36,688 bases of DNA, from the IMG/VR virus record IMGVR_UViG_3300043427_000721, positions 1-36,688 of that record. One strand, written 5' to 3'. Position 1 is the first letter of the stretch, and each line of letters starts with the position of its first letter. Made by a program: the position numbers and the translations under genes. This DNA is from a virus. Positions 16,411-22,148 of the stretch are shown here, piece after piece. Below the pieces are notes generated by a model. The model had not been told where the DNA came from. It did no database searches and worked only from the letters and a program-made list of their open reading frames with translations.

Positions 16411-17152
16411 TTTTACTATTTTTAATTTGTTCTATTATTTCGTTAAACTTTGAATTAATTACAGGCAAGTCTTTGTCTTTAAACCAATCAGGCAGGTTAT
16501 TTATTATTAGTTCAAACATTGATATCATGCTTTCGTCTGACGTATCGTTGTTTGTTTTTTCTAACAATGTTTTAATCTTGTCAAGTAGTTGTTTTAAGTG
16601 TTTGCCTGACATGCCATTAAATATATAGTTTACATGCAATTTTAACCAACAATCAACTGCAAGTTGATATATAGAATGTTTACTTTCTTTATGTTTACTT
16701 AGTATATCTTTACTTAGTAATTGTTTACTTTGTGTATGTTTACTTTGTAGGTGCGGTTTTACCGTAAGCGGTTTTACCGTTAACGGCTTTTCCGTATACG
16801 GTTTTACCGTTGACGGTTTTTCAGTATACGGTGAATATTGTTTTTCTTTTCTAAATGATTGATTCTTAGCAGGATCGTCATATACTGCATGGTCATATCC
16901 AATCCTTCCATTATTTCTTTTAGTGATTGTTTCAATATATCCCTTGTCTGCAAGTTCTTTAAATAGTTTGTCAAGTTTATCCCTACCAATATTAAGTTGA
17001 GCGTGTAACTGTGTTTTGTAAATTTTCCAATCAGCCGGTAAACTTAGAAAGTAAGTAAGTAATCCTAATGATTCAATTGACAAACCATTTTTAAAAACTT
17101 CATTTGGAATTACAGTGTAATTACTTGTATGTTTTGATTTATAAATAGCCAT
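16364..17152 (-). CDS. Replication initiator-like winged-helix protein
   Basis: This 262-aa protein's N-terminus (residues 15-80, NYTVIPNEVFKNGLSIESLG, then LNIGRDKLDKLFKELADKGY) is a winged-helix DNA-binding domain of the RepA/DnaD type. Residues about 107-158 are a run of five-residue repeats (TVKP/TEKP then SK-containing units) encoded by a 15-bp tandem array that probably forms the origin. The C-terminal part is helical (LAVDCWLKLHVNYIFNG, MISMFELIINNLPDWF), as in DnaD-like helicase-recruiting domains. The arrangement recalls lambda O, whose gene contains the origin iterons. It is preceded by a structured RNA leader whose T run touches the ATG. Confidence 0.75.
   Translation of the reverse strand: MAIYKSKHTSNYTVIPNEVFKNGLSIESLGLLTYFLSLPADWKIYKTQLHAQLNIGRDKLDKLFKELADKGYIETITKRNNGRIGYDHAVYDDPAKNQSFRKEKQYSPYTEKPSTVKPYTEKPLTVKPLTVKPHLQSKHTQSKQLLSKDILSKHKESKHSIYQLAVDCWLKLHVNYIFNGMSGKHLKQLLDKIKTLLEKTNNDTSDESMISMFELIINNLPDWFKDKDLPVINSKFNEIIEQIKNSKNGKNKPSSKFNGFGI
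16677..16751. repeat. 15-bp tandem repeats, array 1 (TGTTTACTT type)
   Basis: Five consecutive 15-bp units begin at 16677, 16692, 16707, 16722 and 16737. They share tGTTTACTT followed by variable bases. They encode the SK-containing pentapeptides of the initiator protein. They continue in the same 15-bp phase into the second array, so together they form a ten-unit iteron-like block. Confidence 0.88.
16752..16831. repeat. 15-bp tandem repeats, array 2 (CGGTTTTACCG type), probable origin iterons
   Basis: Five 15-bp units begin at 16752, 16767, 16782, 16797 and 16812, with a partial sixth at 16827. The core CGGTTTTACCG is palindromic (CGGT, 3 nt, ACCG), as a protein-binding iteron would be; some units are degenerate. 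They encode the TVKP/TEKP pentapeptides. AT-rich sequence follows on the right. Iterons inside an initiator gene are the lambda-type origin layout. Confidence 0.88.
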
Positions 17153-17162
17153 AAAAAAGTAA

Positions 17163-17249
17163 ACCCCAATTACTCATAGCCACCGACCAAAGAGGCGTCT
17201 GAGTAAAAGGGGTAATAATGTTAAATGTTTAATCACTTGGTCGGTAATT
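17163..17249 (-). ncRNA. Kissing-loop leader RNA B (before the initiator gene)
   Basis: In minus-strand RNA, hairpin 1 (17231-17249) has a 6-bp stem (AAUUAC with GUGAUU, one G-U pair) and a 7-nt loop CGACCAA. After a 17-nt linker, hairpin 2 (17163-17213) has a base stem of ACCCC with GGGGU, two mismatches, then seven more pairs, and a GCC/GGC top stem with a 12-nt loop containing UUGGUCGGU. That loop is complementary to hairpin 1 over 9 nt (ACCGACCAA). A T-rich tract follows and abuts the ATG at 17152. A promoter lies just upstream. The fold is the same as element A at 18864-18949 with different sequence. It could be an attenuator, riboregulator or small RNA. Confidence 0.75.
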
Positions 17250-17254
17250 TTACG

Positions 17255-17286
17255 TAAATTTAGTAACTTTCAATTAATTATCAAAA
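17255..17286 (-). promoter_or_regulatory. Bacteroidota-type promoter upstream of leader RNA B
   Basis: On the minus strand TTTTG (TTG at 17284-17282) is followed by 19 nt and then TAAATTTA (17262-17255), close to the -7 consensus TAnnTTTG. The start would fall a few bases before hairpin 1 of leader RNA B. The -33 box lies 1 nt upstream in coordinate terms of the stop (17287) of the nuclease gene. Confidence 0.7.
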
Positions 17287-17649
17287 TTAAATAAAACTTA
17301 ATTTTTTTATTAAATCAATTTCAGTTATTTCTTTATAATCAAAAAAACATTTGCCATCTTCAAAAGATGTATTTTCAAATTGAATAAGATGAAAACCATA
17401 ATAAGTCCAATCTTTATCAATTCCTTTTTTTATCCAATTATGAATATTAATCCACATTAATTTTTGACCTTGTCTAATTTCAGAATTTCTTGTTTTTATT
17501 TCTAAAAACATAACTTTTTTTGTTTTCCAATTCCATAAAATAAAATCTAAATCTGATGCAGAATATCCTGTTTGTGAATCAGGTAATTTTGATCTAATCC
17601 ACTTACTAAAATCTAATGATCTTATTCCTGTTATTTCTTTTCTAGTCAT
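17287..17649 (-). CDS. PD-(D/E)XK-type nuclease-like protein
   Basis: This 120-aa protein has the order expected for a PD-(D/E)XK nuclease. An N-terminal helix (LDFSKWIRSKLPDSQ) is followed by YSASDLDFILWNW with Asp at 33 and 35, then VMFLEIKTRN with Glu50 and Lys52 (E-x-K), and a polar helix RQGQKLMWINIHNWIKKG. It overlaps the methyltransferase gene by 4 nt. It may be a junction resolvase, recombination nuclease or VRR-type enzyme. It could also be the restriction partner of the methyltransferase. Activity is inferred from the motif only. Confidence 0.7.
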   Translation of the reverse strand: MTRKEITGIRSLDFSKWIRSKLPDSQTGYSASDLDFILWNWKTKKVMFLEIKTRNSEIRQGQKLMWINIHNWIKKGIDKDWTYYGFHLIQFENTSFEDGKCFFDYKEITEIDLIKKLSFI

Positions 17650-18842
17650 AAATTAGATTTAGCAATGTTATATGTTTGCTCATTTATTTCAGCACCTATT
17701 ATTCTTCTATTTTTTTGTTTAGCCACAATCATTGTTGTTCCGCTTCCTGCAAATGGCTCTAGAATTAAATCATTTGGTTTAGTAAACATTTCAATTAAAT
17801 AAGCTACTCCACTTTTGCTTTGTTGCCAATCATGACCGGTTTTTTCTCTACTTTCAGAAATAAAATAATCTTGAAATGTATTTTCAATTTTCTTTTTTCC
17901 ATTTTGAAAAATTAAAACAGGTTTCCATCTACACATTAAATTTATTCCATTTACAATTTGTGTTTGACCTTCATGATAAACTGCAAAAGTCCAGTAATAA
18001 TCTAAATTTTCACTCATTCTTTGCATCACTTCAGGTAAATACATTTGACCTGAATAAGCTATACAATATCCGTTTGGTTTTAATACTCTTTTTGCAAATC
18101 TTGATAATTTACTCCAACAATCAATAAATTCATAAGGATATGGTGGATCTGTTATTATACAATCAATACTTCCATTTGGTATATCATTAAATACATCTTC
18201 AAAATCTCCTAATCTAAAATCAATTTCAATTTCTTTTTTTGCTCCTAATTCAGCTAATTGTTTTCTTTCGTTTTCTTTTTGTTCTTTCTTTTCCTCTTTT
18301 TTAATTTCTTGGTAAACTTGATTAATACTTACATCGCCAGTTATTAATTTAGCTTTTATTTCTTCCGGTGCTTTTTCTTGAATTATTTTAACCTTTGCAA
18401 TAGTATCGTGTGAAACATTTGCAACCTTTGCAACTTCTTTTATTGTAACAATAGAGGGTTCTTCAGATTTCTGAATAAGGCTAAATTGATTAATACCTTT
18501 TTCTTGTTTTTCTTTTGCCTTAGTTTTAAATACATCTTCTAATTGTAAAGCTAATACTGAGCGTTGATAATTACTTAAATTACGTCTACCAAATTGGTTT
18601 AATATCATCCACTCTTTAACTTCATTTTCATCTACAAAAGTTTTTTCTATTGTATTAAAAAACAAATTATGTTTGTTTGCTATTTCGTACCTATTGTGTC
18701 CGTCAATGATATAACCATTCCAAGTTATAACAGGCTCTCTAATACCTTCAGCCTTGCAATTTTTCTCTAATTGTTCAAACTCTTCTTTTGTAAGTGGCGG
18801 AATTAACTTTTTAAATTCCTCATTAATTTTTAAATTTTTCAT
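17646..18842 (-). CDS. ParB-domain DNA methyltransferase fusion
   Basis: This 398-aa fusion protein has a ParB-like domain with the GYIIDGHNRYEIANKH motif (residues 43-58), followed by a helix-turn-helix (TIKEVAKVANVSHDTIAK, 133-150) and a charged linker rich in Lys and Glu (180-205). The C-terminal half is an amino-methyltransferase (N6-adenine or N4-cytosine): DPPY at 232-235 precedes the SAM motif FAGSGTT at 364-370, the permuted beta-type order. It probably protects phage DNA from host restriction at a specific site, or regulates genes. It overlaps the nuclease gene by 4 nt. Leader RNA A and a promoter lie upstream. Confidence 0.92.
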   Translation of the reverse strand: MKNLKINEEFKKLIPPLTKEEFEQLEKNCKAEGIREPVITWNGYIIDGHNRYEIANKHNLFFNTIEKTFVDENEVKEWMILNQFGRRNLSNYQRSVLALQLEDVFKTKAKEKQEKGINQFSLIQKSEEPSIVTIKEVAKVANVSHDTIAKVKIIQEKAPEEIKAKLITGDVSINQVYQEIKKEEKKEQKENERKQLAELGAKKEIEIDFRLGDFEDVFNDIPNGSIDCIITDPPYPYEFIDCWSKLSRFAKRVLKPNGYCIAYSGQMYLPEVMQRMSENLDYYWTFAVYHEGQTQIVNGINLMCRWKPVLIFQNGKKKIENTFQDYFISESREKTGHDWQQSKSGVAYLIEMFTKPNDLILEPFAGSGTTMIVAKQKNRRIIGAEINEQTYNIAKSNL

Positions 18843-18863
18843 ATTGTTTTTTTTTAAATAAAA

Positions 18864-18949
18864 AACCCCATCAAGCTTTGGGAGTCCGATTCCTACTCGC
18901 TTAACAGGGTTCTAAAATTTTTTATAAATGTAGCTTATCGGACAAGCTA
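18864..18949 (-). ncRNA. Kissing-loop leader RNA A (before the ParB-methyltransferase gene)
   Basis: In minus-strand RNA, hairpin 1 (18931-18949) is a 6-bp stem (UAGCUU with AAGCUA) with a 7-nt loop GUCCGAU. After a 20-nt linker, hairpin 2 (18864-18911) has a 13-bp base stem including three G-U pairs, a CCAAA bulge on the 3' side, and a GAGU/ACUC top stem closing loop AGGAAUCGG. Loop 1 bases CCGAU pair with loop 2 bases AUCGG (up to 7 bp if extended). A run of six U follows hairpin 2, as in terminators. A perfect promoter ends just before hairpin 1, so the RNA should begin at the hairpin. Element B has the same fold with different sequence. Confidence 0.75.
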
Positions 18950-18951
18950 TG

Positions 18952-18983
18952 CAAATATAATTAAATTATTTTAATTATCAAAA
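18952..18983 (-). promoter_or_regulatory. Bacteroidota-type promoter upstream of leader RNA A
   Basis: TTTTG (TTG at 18981-18979) is followed by exactly 19 nt and TATATTTG (18959-18952). This matches the TTG-N19-TAnnTTTG consensus of Bacteroidota housekeeping promoters. The -33 box overlaps the TGA stop of the SSB-like gene. Transcription would start at or near hairpin 1 of leader RNA A. Confidence 0.85.
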
Positions 18984-19319
18984 TGGCATGTCATCGTCTT
19001 CCTGATAACTTGCTTTTTTTGGAGTATAATTCCTTTTTTGTACTTCAATATCTGCATTGCTATCGTGTTTGGAAATAGCCCAAGCGGTAAGGCTATTATA
19101 GTACCTACCATTGTGCTCACGTCCGTTTATATTAAATTTAACGTTAATCATGTCGCCTTTACGGTATTTGTCAAGTATATCCACTCTATCGTTAATACAT
19201 TGAAAAATAACACGTTGTGGATATTTATCCTCAGTTTCAATTACAAACTCACGCACTCTAAATTTTTCGCTAACTTGTTTTTCATCGTATAGCATAACGA
19301 TTTTACCTGTTGTTTCCAT
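18978..19319 (-). CDS. Single-stranded DNA-binding-like protein (DUF3127-like)
   Basis: This 113-aa protein has a beta-rich OB-fold-like body (residues 1-95), including REFVIETEDKYPQRVIFQCI and a short RYYNSLTAWAI strand, and ends in an acidic tail EDDDMPF, the hallmark tip of bacterial SSB proteins used to recruit partner enzymes. This matches DUF3127-type proteins found in Bacteroidota. The neighbouring ERF, Gp157 and NinG genes support a role in recombination and replication. It is separated from the upstream 58-aa gene by 14 nt; the stop overlaps the -33 box of the following promoter. Confidence 0.85.
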   Translation of the reverse strand: METTGKIVMLYDEKQVSEKFRVREFVIETEDKYPQRVIFQCINDRVDILDKYRKGDMINVKFNINGREHNGRYYNSLTAWAISKHDSNADIEVQKRNYTPKKASYQEDDDMPF

Positions 19320-19333
19320 GTTTACTTTATTTA

Positions 19334-19510
19334 TTATTTTGTTTTTTTTATTTCTTCTAATGTTTTTGGTGGATTAATTATAACATCTGTTAATGTTTCA
19401 ATTGAATGCCGTAGAGTTATCGGAGATTCAGAATTACAACAACTAATGGTTAATTGAATAGTTTGTTTAATAATATTTTTTACTTGTTCTAAATTGTAAT
19501 TAGTTTTCAT
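19334..19510 (-). CDS. Small protein of unknown function
   Basis: This 58-aa reading frame between the Gp157-like and SSB-like genes begins at ATG 19510, 2 nt below the stop end of the upstream gene. It reads MKTNYNLEQVKNIIKQTIQL and ends EIKKTK. It has amphipathic helical segments and a CC pair (C24, C25). The tight placement and in-operon orientation support it as a real gene. I cannot name a family. Confidence 0.7.
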   Translation of the reverse strand: MKTNYNLEQVKNIIKQTIQLTISCCNSESPITLRHSIETLTDVIINPPKTLEEIKKTK

Positions 19511-19512
19511 GT

Positions 19513-20007
19513 TTATTTGATTTGTAGATTATTATTTTCAACTATTCTGCATCCGGGTATTTCTTTACCAAGCTTTAAGCTATCTTTAATTAACTTTTTA
19601 TCTGGTGTTTCAGTTAGCTTAATTGTTTTGTACATTGCAGGCAGGCTATTAATGTCATCTACCTCAACGGATTCAGACTTGCGGAAGCTAAGTTTAATTA
19701 ACGGTGTTTCAATCTTTGGCATGTCGAATAACTCCATAGCCTGCTTAATTCTCGTTTTAAGGCGTTCTGACGCGTTTTCACGTGCCTTCTTAATACTTTG
19801 TAGCCTTTTTATCTCAGCATCGATTATATCGCATTCTGCGTCTATTTTCTTAATTATGTAAGAATATGCCACTCCTTTGGTTTGTAATTCAGTTTGAGCG
19901 ATGTCTAAGGCTTGTTCAAGTTCTGGTGTTAATTCACCTTCTGATTCAATTAATTGATCCGTTAGTAATTGGTACTCTTGTTCGATTTGGAAAAGTGATT
20001 TGTTCAT
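19513..20007 (-). CDS. Siphovirus Gp157-like protein
   Basis: This 164-aa protein starts with a helical coiled-coil-like half (FQIEQEYQLLTDQLIESEGE and AECDIIDAEIKRLQSIKKAR), followed by ERLKTRIKQAMELFDMPKIE and a beta-containing end (LIKLSFRKSESVEV). This is the pattern of the Gp157 family, often encoded next to phage single-strand annealing proteins. It overlaps the ERF gene by 4 nt. Its role in recombination is presumed from that repeated neighbourhood. Confidence 0.88.
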   Translation of the reverse strand: MNKSLFQIEQEYQLLTDQLIESEGELTPELEQALDIAQTELQTKGVAYSYIIKKIDAECDIIDAEIKRLQSIKKARENASERLKTRIKQAMELFDMPKIETPLIKLSFRKSESVEVDDINSLPAMYKTIKLTETPDKKLIKDSLKLGKEIPGCRIVENNNLQIK

Positions 20008-20588
20008 GATTGTTTAGCTTTTAATATTTGTTCGAAATAGTGTAATTGTGTTTCAGTCAAATCGTACTTTTTTTGCACCTGCTGGATAGTACCACCTTTT
20101 TGTAGAAAGTCAACAACTGAATCCGCTTTTGATTCTGGCAATGATGGAAGAGGTTTTGATTCTTTTAAAGATTCTTTAACCTTAACTGGTTGACTTGCAC
20201 TATTCCCGTCGTCGTCGTCAGCTCCTACGTTTACAATAGACTGCAAACCATAACGTCTTGCATAAGTTAATCCACTACCATGCGCTTGAGCATCGTTAGG
20301 ACGTGAACAAACTATTTCTGTTAATCCTGAAATATACTCGCCTGATTCATGCAATAAGATAGTTTTAACGTAGTTTCTGTAGTTATTGTTTTCACCCACA
20401 ATAGTTGGTTGAATTACCGCTATACCATGTTTGTTTAAAACTGGTAGTACCGCTTCACGTATTGCATTTAAGTCTGCATACTTTTTATTAAAGAATGGGT
20501 TTGTTGATTCTTTCTTAGCGTTACCCATTTCCGCTTGAGCCTTAACAAGTGCTGCACTTATTTTGGCAATTGTTTGTGATGTTTCCAT
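20004..20588 (-). CDS. erf: ERF-family single-strand annealing protein
   Basis: This 194-aa recombinase has the N-terminal half of the ERF family: NPFFNKKYADLNAIREAVLP (residues 27-46), a HGIAVIQPT strand, YVKTILLHESGEYI, and the signature GSGLTYARRYGLQSIVNVGA followed by an Asp cluster (DDDDGN). The C-terminal third is a linker plus a helical tail. ERF proteins anneal complementary single strands and help circularise and recombine phage genomes. A promoter with an internal inverted repeat lies 16-45 nt upstream. It overlaps the Gp157 gene by 4 nt. Confidence 0.95.
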   Translation of the reverse strand: METSQTIAKISAALVKAQAEMGNAKKESTNPFFNKKYADLNAIREAVLPVLNKHGIAVIQPTIVGENNNYRNYVKTILLHESGEYISGLTEIVCSRPNDAQAHGSGLTYARRYGLQSIVNVGADDDDGNSASQPVKVKESLKESKPLPSLPESKADSVVDFLQKGGTIQQVQKKYDLTETQLHYFEQILKAKQS

Positions 20589-20603
20589 TGATTTGATTTT
20601 TGG

Positions 20604-20633
20604 CTAAATTATAAAATATTTATAAACTAACAA
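20604..20633 (-). promoter_or_regulatory. Promoter with TTATAA operator upstream of erf
   Basis: TTG (20633-20631), 19 nt, then TAATTTAG (20611-20604), one base from TAnnTTTG. The spacer contains TTATAA, 5 nt, TTATAA (20609-20625), a symmetrical site placed to block polymerase. The same arrangement occurs at 22093-22122, which argues for one regulator acting on both. Confidence 0.65.
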
Positions 20634-20640
20634 AATTATT

Positions 20641-20955
20641 TTAATCTTTTATTTTTTTTACCGGTTGCAGTGCCTTATAGGTTATGTAAATACTTGCTAA
20701 GTGGTCACGTCGGTTTTTCCAAAATATCTTTTCGCTTCCTGTTGACTCTTCGTACAACTCATGAGCGTTGAAAAATAAATCCTCAATACTTTTAATATAT
20801 TCAAGTCTTAAGGTTATAACGTCAAACTTATTATACTTCATCATTATTTTTTCTAAGCAAGTGCTGTATTGGTGGTCTGTCAAGTCACCTTTTATTTCGT
20901 GACGTTCTTTGCCTTCCAGGATTAGCTTTTCGATTTCTTCAAGTGTAATTTTCAT
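20641..20955 (-). CDS. Protein of unknown function in early operon
   Basis: This 104-aa charged helical protein reads MKITLEEIEKLILEGKERHE at the start, with a basic C-terminus (ALQPVKKIKD). No known motif seen. It is the last gene of the first early operon, followed by the erf promoter after about 8 nt, so it is expressed before or separately from erf. It may be a host-takeover factor, as many early phage proteins are; this is only a possibility. Confidence 0.75.
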   Translation of the reverse strand: MKITLEEIEKLILEGKERHEIKGDLTDHQYSTCLEKIMMKYNKFDVITLRLEYIKSIEDLFFNAHELYEESTGSEKIFWKNRRDHLASIYITYKALQPVKKIKD

Positions 20956-20961
20956 GTTTGT

Positions 20962-21141
20962 TTATTTTTGATTGATTAATTTTTTAAGGTACAAAGCTAA
21001 GTCCAACGCTTCTTCGTATGCGTGCTGTAGCCATTCTTTTTCAGTAAGGTCTGTCCTATCCATCGTTGTCCCGTAGGTGTCCAAACCTTTCACCTCTCTA
21101 TCATTGAGGTCTTTAATTACTTCGTTTAGTAGTTTACTCAT
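20962..21141 (-). CDS. Small MazG/NTP-pyrophosphohydrolase-like protein
   Basis: This 59-aa frame runs from ATG 21141. It contains LDTYGTTMDRTDLTEKEWLQ followed by HAYEEALDLALYLKKLI. The E-E-x2-D spacing (HAYEEALD) in a helix after a Trp is the pattern of short all-alpha NTP pyrophosphohydrolase-like proteins of phages, which have Glu and Asp metal ligands. It is far shorter than a full MazG. It sits between two unknown genes in the early operon, 6 nt from the next gene downstream. Function uncertain. Confidence 0.7.
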   Translation of the reverse strand: MSKLLNEVIKDLNDREVKGLDTYGTTMDRTDLTEKEWLQHAYEEALDLALYLKKLINQK

Positions 21142-21142
21142 A

Positions 21143-21394
21143 TTAATTCATCCAATAGTAACCAATTATCTTTTTATCCTGAATCATTTTACAAAATGTA
21201 CTCCAATTCATCCTATACCTTGTTTCCCATTCGTTCATGTCGGTAAATATTAACTCATTTATTTTAGCTGTTATTCCGTCAAAATAAAGTGTTTGTAATA
21301 CTCTTTTACCGTTGGCAGTAATTATAACCAATCGTGATAAATCTTTGCCTGACATGGTTTTAATTAGGTATTCTGGATCGTTAAAATACTTCAT
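21143..21394 (-). CDS. Protein of unknown function in early operon
   Basis: This 83-aa protein starts MKYFNDPEYLIKTMSGKDLS and has a beta-alpha layout with RLVIITANGKRVLQTLYFDG and an aromatic C-terminus (KKIIGYYWMN). It overlaps the upstream 109-aa gene by 4 nt and lies 1 nt before the MazG-like gene. I recognise no family. Confidence 0.75.
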   Translation of the reverse strand: MKYFNDPEYLIKTMSGKDLSRLVIITANGKRVLQTLYFDGITAKINELIFTDMNEWETRYRMNWSTFCKMIQDKKIIGYYWMN

Positions 21395-21720
21395 TGTACT
21401 CTTATTACTTTTATGAAAAATTTACCTTTGTATTCCTCTTTAACCGTCTTAAACTTCTTGTCTGGGTTTTTATCTTGGTAGTGGTATATTGAGCCATACA
21501 AAGATGAATTATTTTCACGGCTATATTCACGAGCGTAGAAAAACTCATTTACTTTTAACGCTTCAAAAGGATAAACTTCACGAAACAATTTAACTCGTGT
21601 ACATTCCAATGGCATGCTTAAGGCTTCGTTAATTGCATCAGTAATGTAATCTTGTGGCTCTGGCATTGGTAGAATGTGATTCTTCTTCCAATGTTTTTTT
21701 AATAATTCTTTTGCGGTCAT
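21391..21720 (-). CDS. Protein of unknown function in early operon
   Basis: This 109-aa protein has an N-terminal helix rich in Lys (MTAKELLKKHWKKNHILPM), a middle part with FREVYPFEALKVNEFFYARE and a basic end (GKFFIKVIRVQ). The ATG overlaps the TGA of the 59-aa gene upstream (ATGA), indicating coupled translation, and the stop overlaps the next ATG by 4 nt. No family recognised. Confidence 0.75.
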   Translation of the reverse strand: MTAKELLKKHWKKNHILPMPEPQDYITDAINEALSMPLECTRVKLFREVYPFEALKVNEFFYAREYSRENNSSLYGSIYHYQDKNPDKKFKTVKEEYKGKFFIKVIRVQ

Positions 21721-21896
21721 ATTCTGCTTATTAGTTGTTTGTAAATTAAGTCTAATTGCTCATGAAGGATGTAACGTTCACGTGCTAATTTCTCCCACTC
21801 TAAACGTATTAAAATTTCTTTTTTATCGCTCTTTAATAAATTACTGATTTGATTATCAATCTCAGCAATCCTATTTCTTATTGGATTCGATTTCAT
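21717..21896 (-). CDS. Small coiled-coil protein
   Basis: This 59-aa frame runs from ATG 21896. It is almost wholly helical with heptad-like Ile/Leu spacing (IRNRIAEIDNQISNLLKSDK, then ILIRLEWEKLARERYILHEQ). The end of the upstream gene overlaps its start by 26 nt and its stop overlaps the next start as ATGA. It could dimerise or bind DNA, but nothing more can be said from sequence. Confidence 0.7.
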   Translation of the reverse strand: MKSNPIRNRIAEIDNQISNLLKSDKKEILIRLEWEKLARERYILHEQLDLIYKQLISRI

Positions 21897-22074
21897 AAAA
21901 TTTAATTAAATGGTTTAAATTTTGTATAGTAATTTCAATTGATGCTGTTAAAGTTCCAATAAGATAATAAACTCCTTCCTCTTTAATAATATTATCTCTT
22001 TCTTTTTTTTGGATAACTTTAGTTAATCTTTCGACTTCTAGATTAATTACGTGGTTTAAAATTTCTGTATTCAT
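21871..22074 (-). CDS. Small protein, first gene of early operon
   Basis: The protein is 67 aa from ATG 22074. A start further upstream at 22122 would lie inside the promoter, so 22074 is preferred. It reads MNTEILNHVINLEVERLTKV, then a Lys-rich stretch (IQKKERDNIIKEEG) and a hydrophobic segment (VYYLIGTLTASIEITI). Helical overall. It is the first gene after an operator-containing promoter, so it is likely expressed very early. No family recognised. Confidence 0.75.
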   Translation of the reverse strand: MNTEILNHVINLEVERLTKVIQKKERDNIIKEEGVYYLIGTLTASIEITIQNLNHLIKFYEIESNKK

Positions 22075-22092
22075 TTGGTTTGTAATTTTAAC

Positions 22093-22122
22093 GCAAGTTA
22101 TAAGTAATTTATAACATAACAA
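22093..22122 (-). promoter_or_regulatory. Early promoter with inverted-repeat operator
   Basis: TTG (22122-22120), 19 nt, then TAACTTGC (22100-22093), a weak -7 box. The spacer holds GTTATAA, 5 nt, TTATAAC (22097-22115), a perfect 7-bp inverted repeat. The core TTATAA-N5-TTATAA and the flanking TTGTTA match the erf promoter. It controls the operon from 22074 down to 20641. Regulator unknown. Confidence 0.65.
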
Positions 22123-22148
22123 GAAAAAAAAGTAAAATTTATACTAAC

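Larger units (their letters stand above)
16677..16860. other. Putative replication origin within the initiator gene
   Basis: The ten-unit 15-bp array plus the AT-rich stretch at about 16830-16860 forms a candidate origin. Support comes from repeat periodicity, the palindromic core and its position inside a gene for a winged-helix initiator. Replication from here is inferred, not shown. Confidence 0.6.

Noticed and set aside
16677-16831. CRISPR-like array
   Set aside because: Repeats are 15 bp and tandem with no spacers, and they are in phase with a coding sequence. They fit iterons, not CRISPR.
18864-18911. tRNA-like segment (minus strand resembles a T-arm near GGAATCGGACTCC)
   Set aside because: No acceptor stem, anticodon arm or CCA end can be formed. 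The bases are better explained by the terminator-like hairpin with the kissing loop.
21871-22122. Longer version of the first early gene starting at 22122
   Set aside because: The added codons fall inside the -33 to -7 region of the early promoter, so the ATG at 22074 is the better start.
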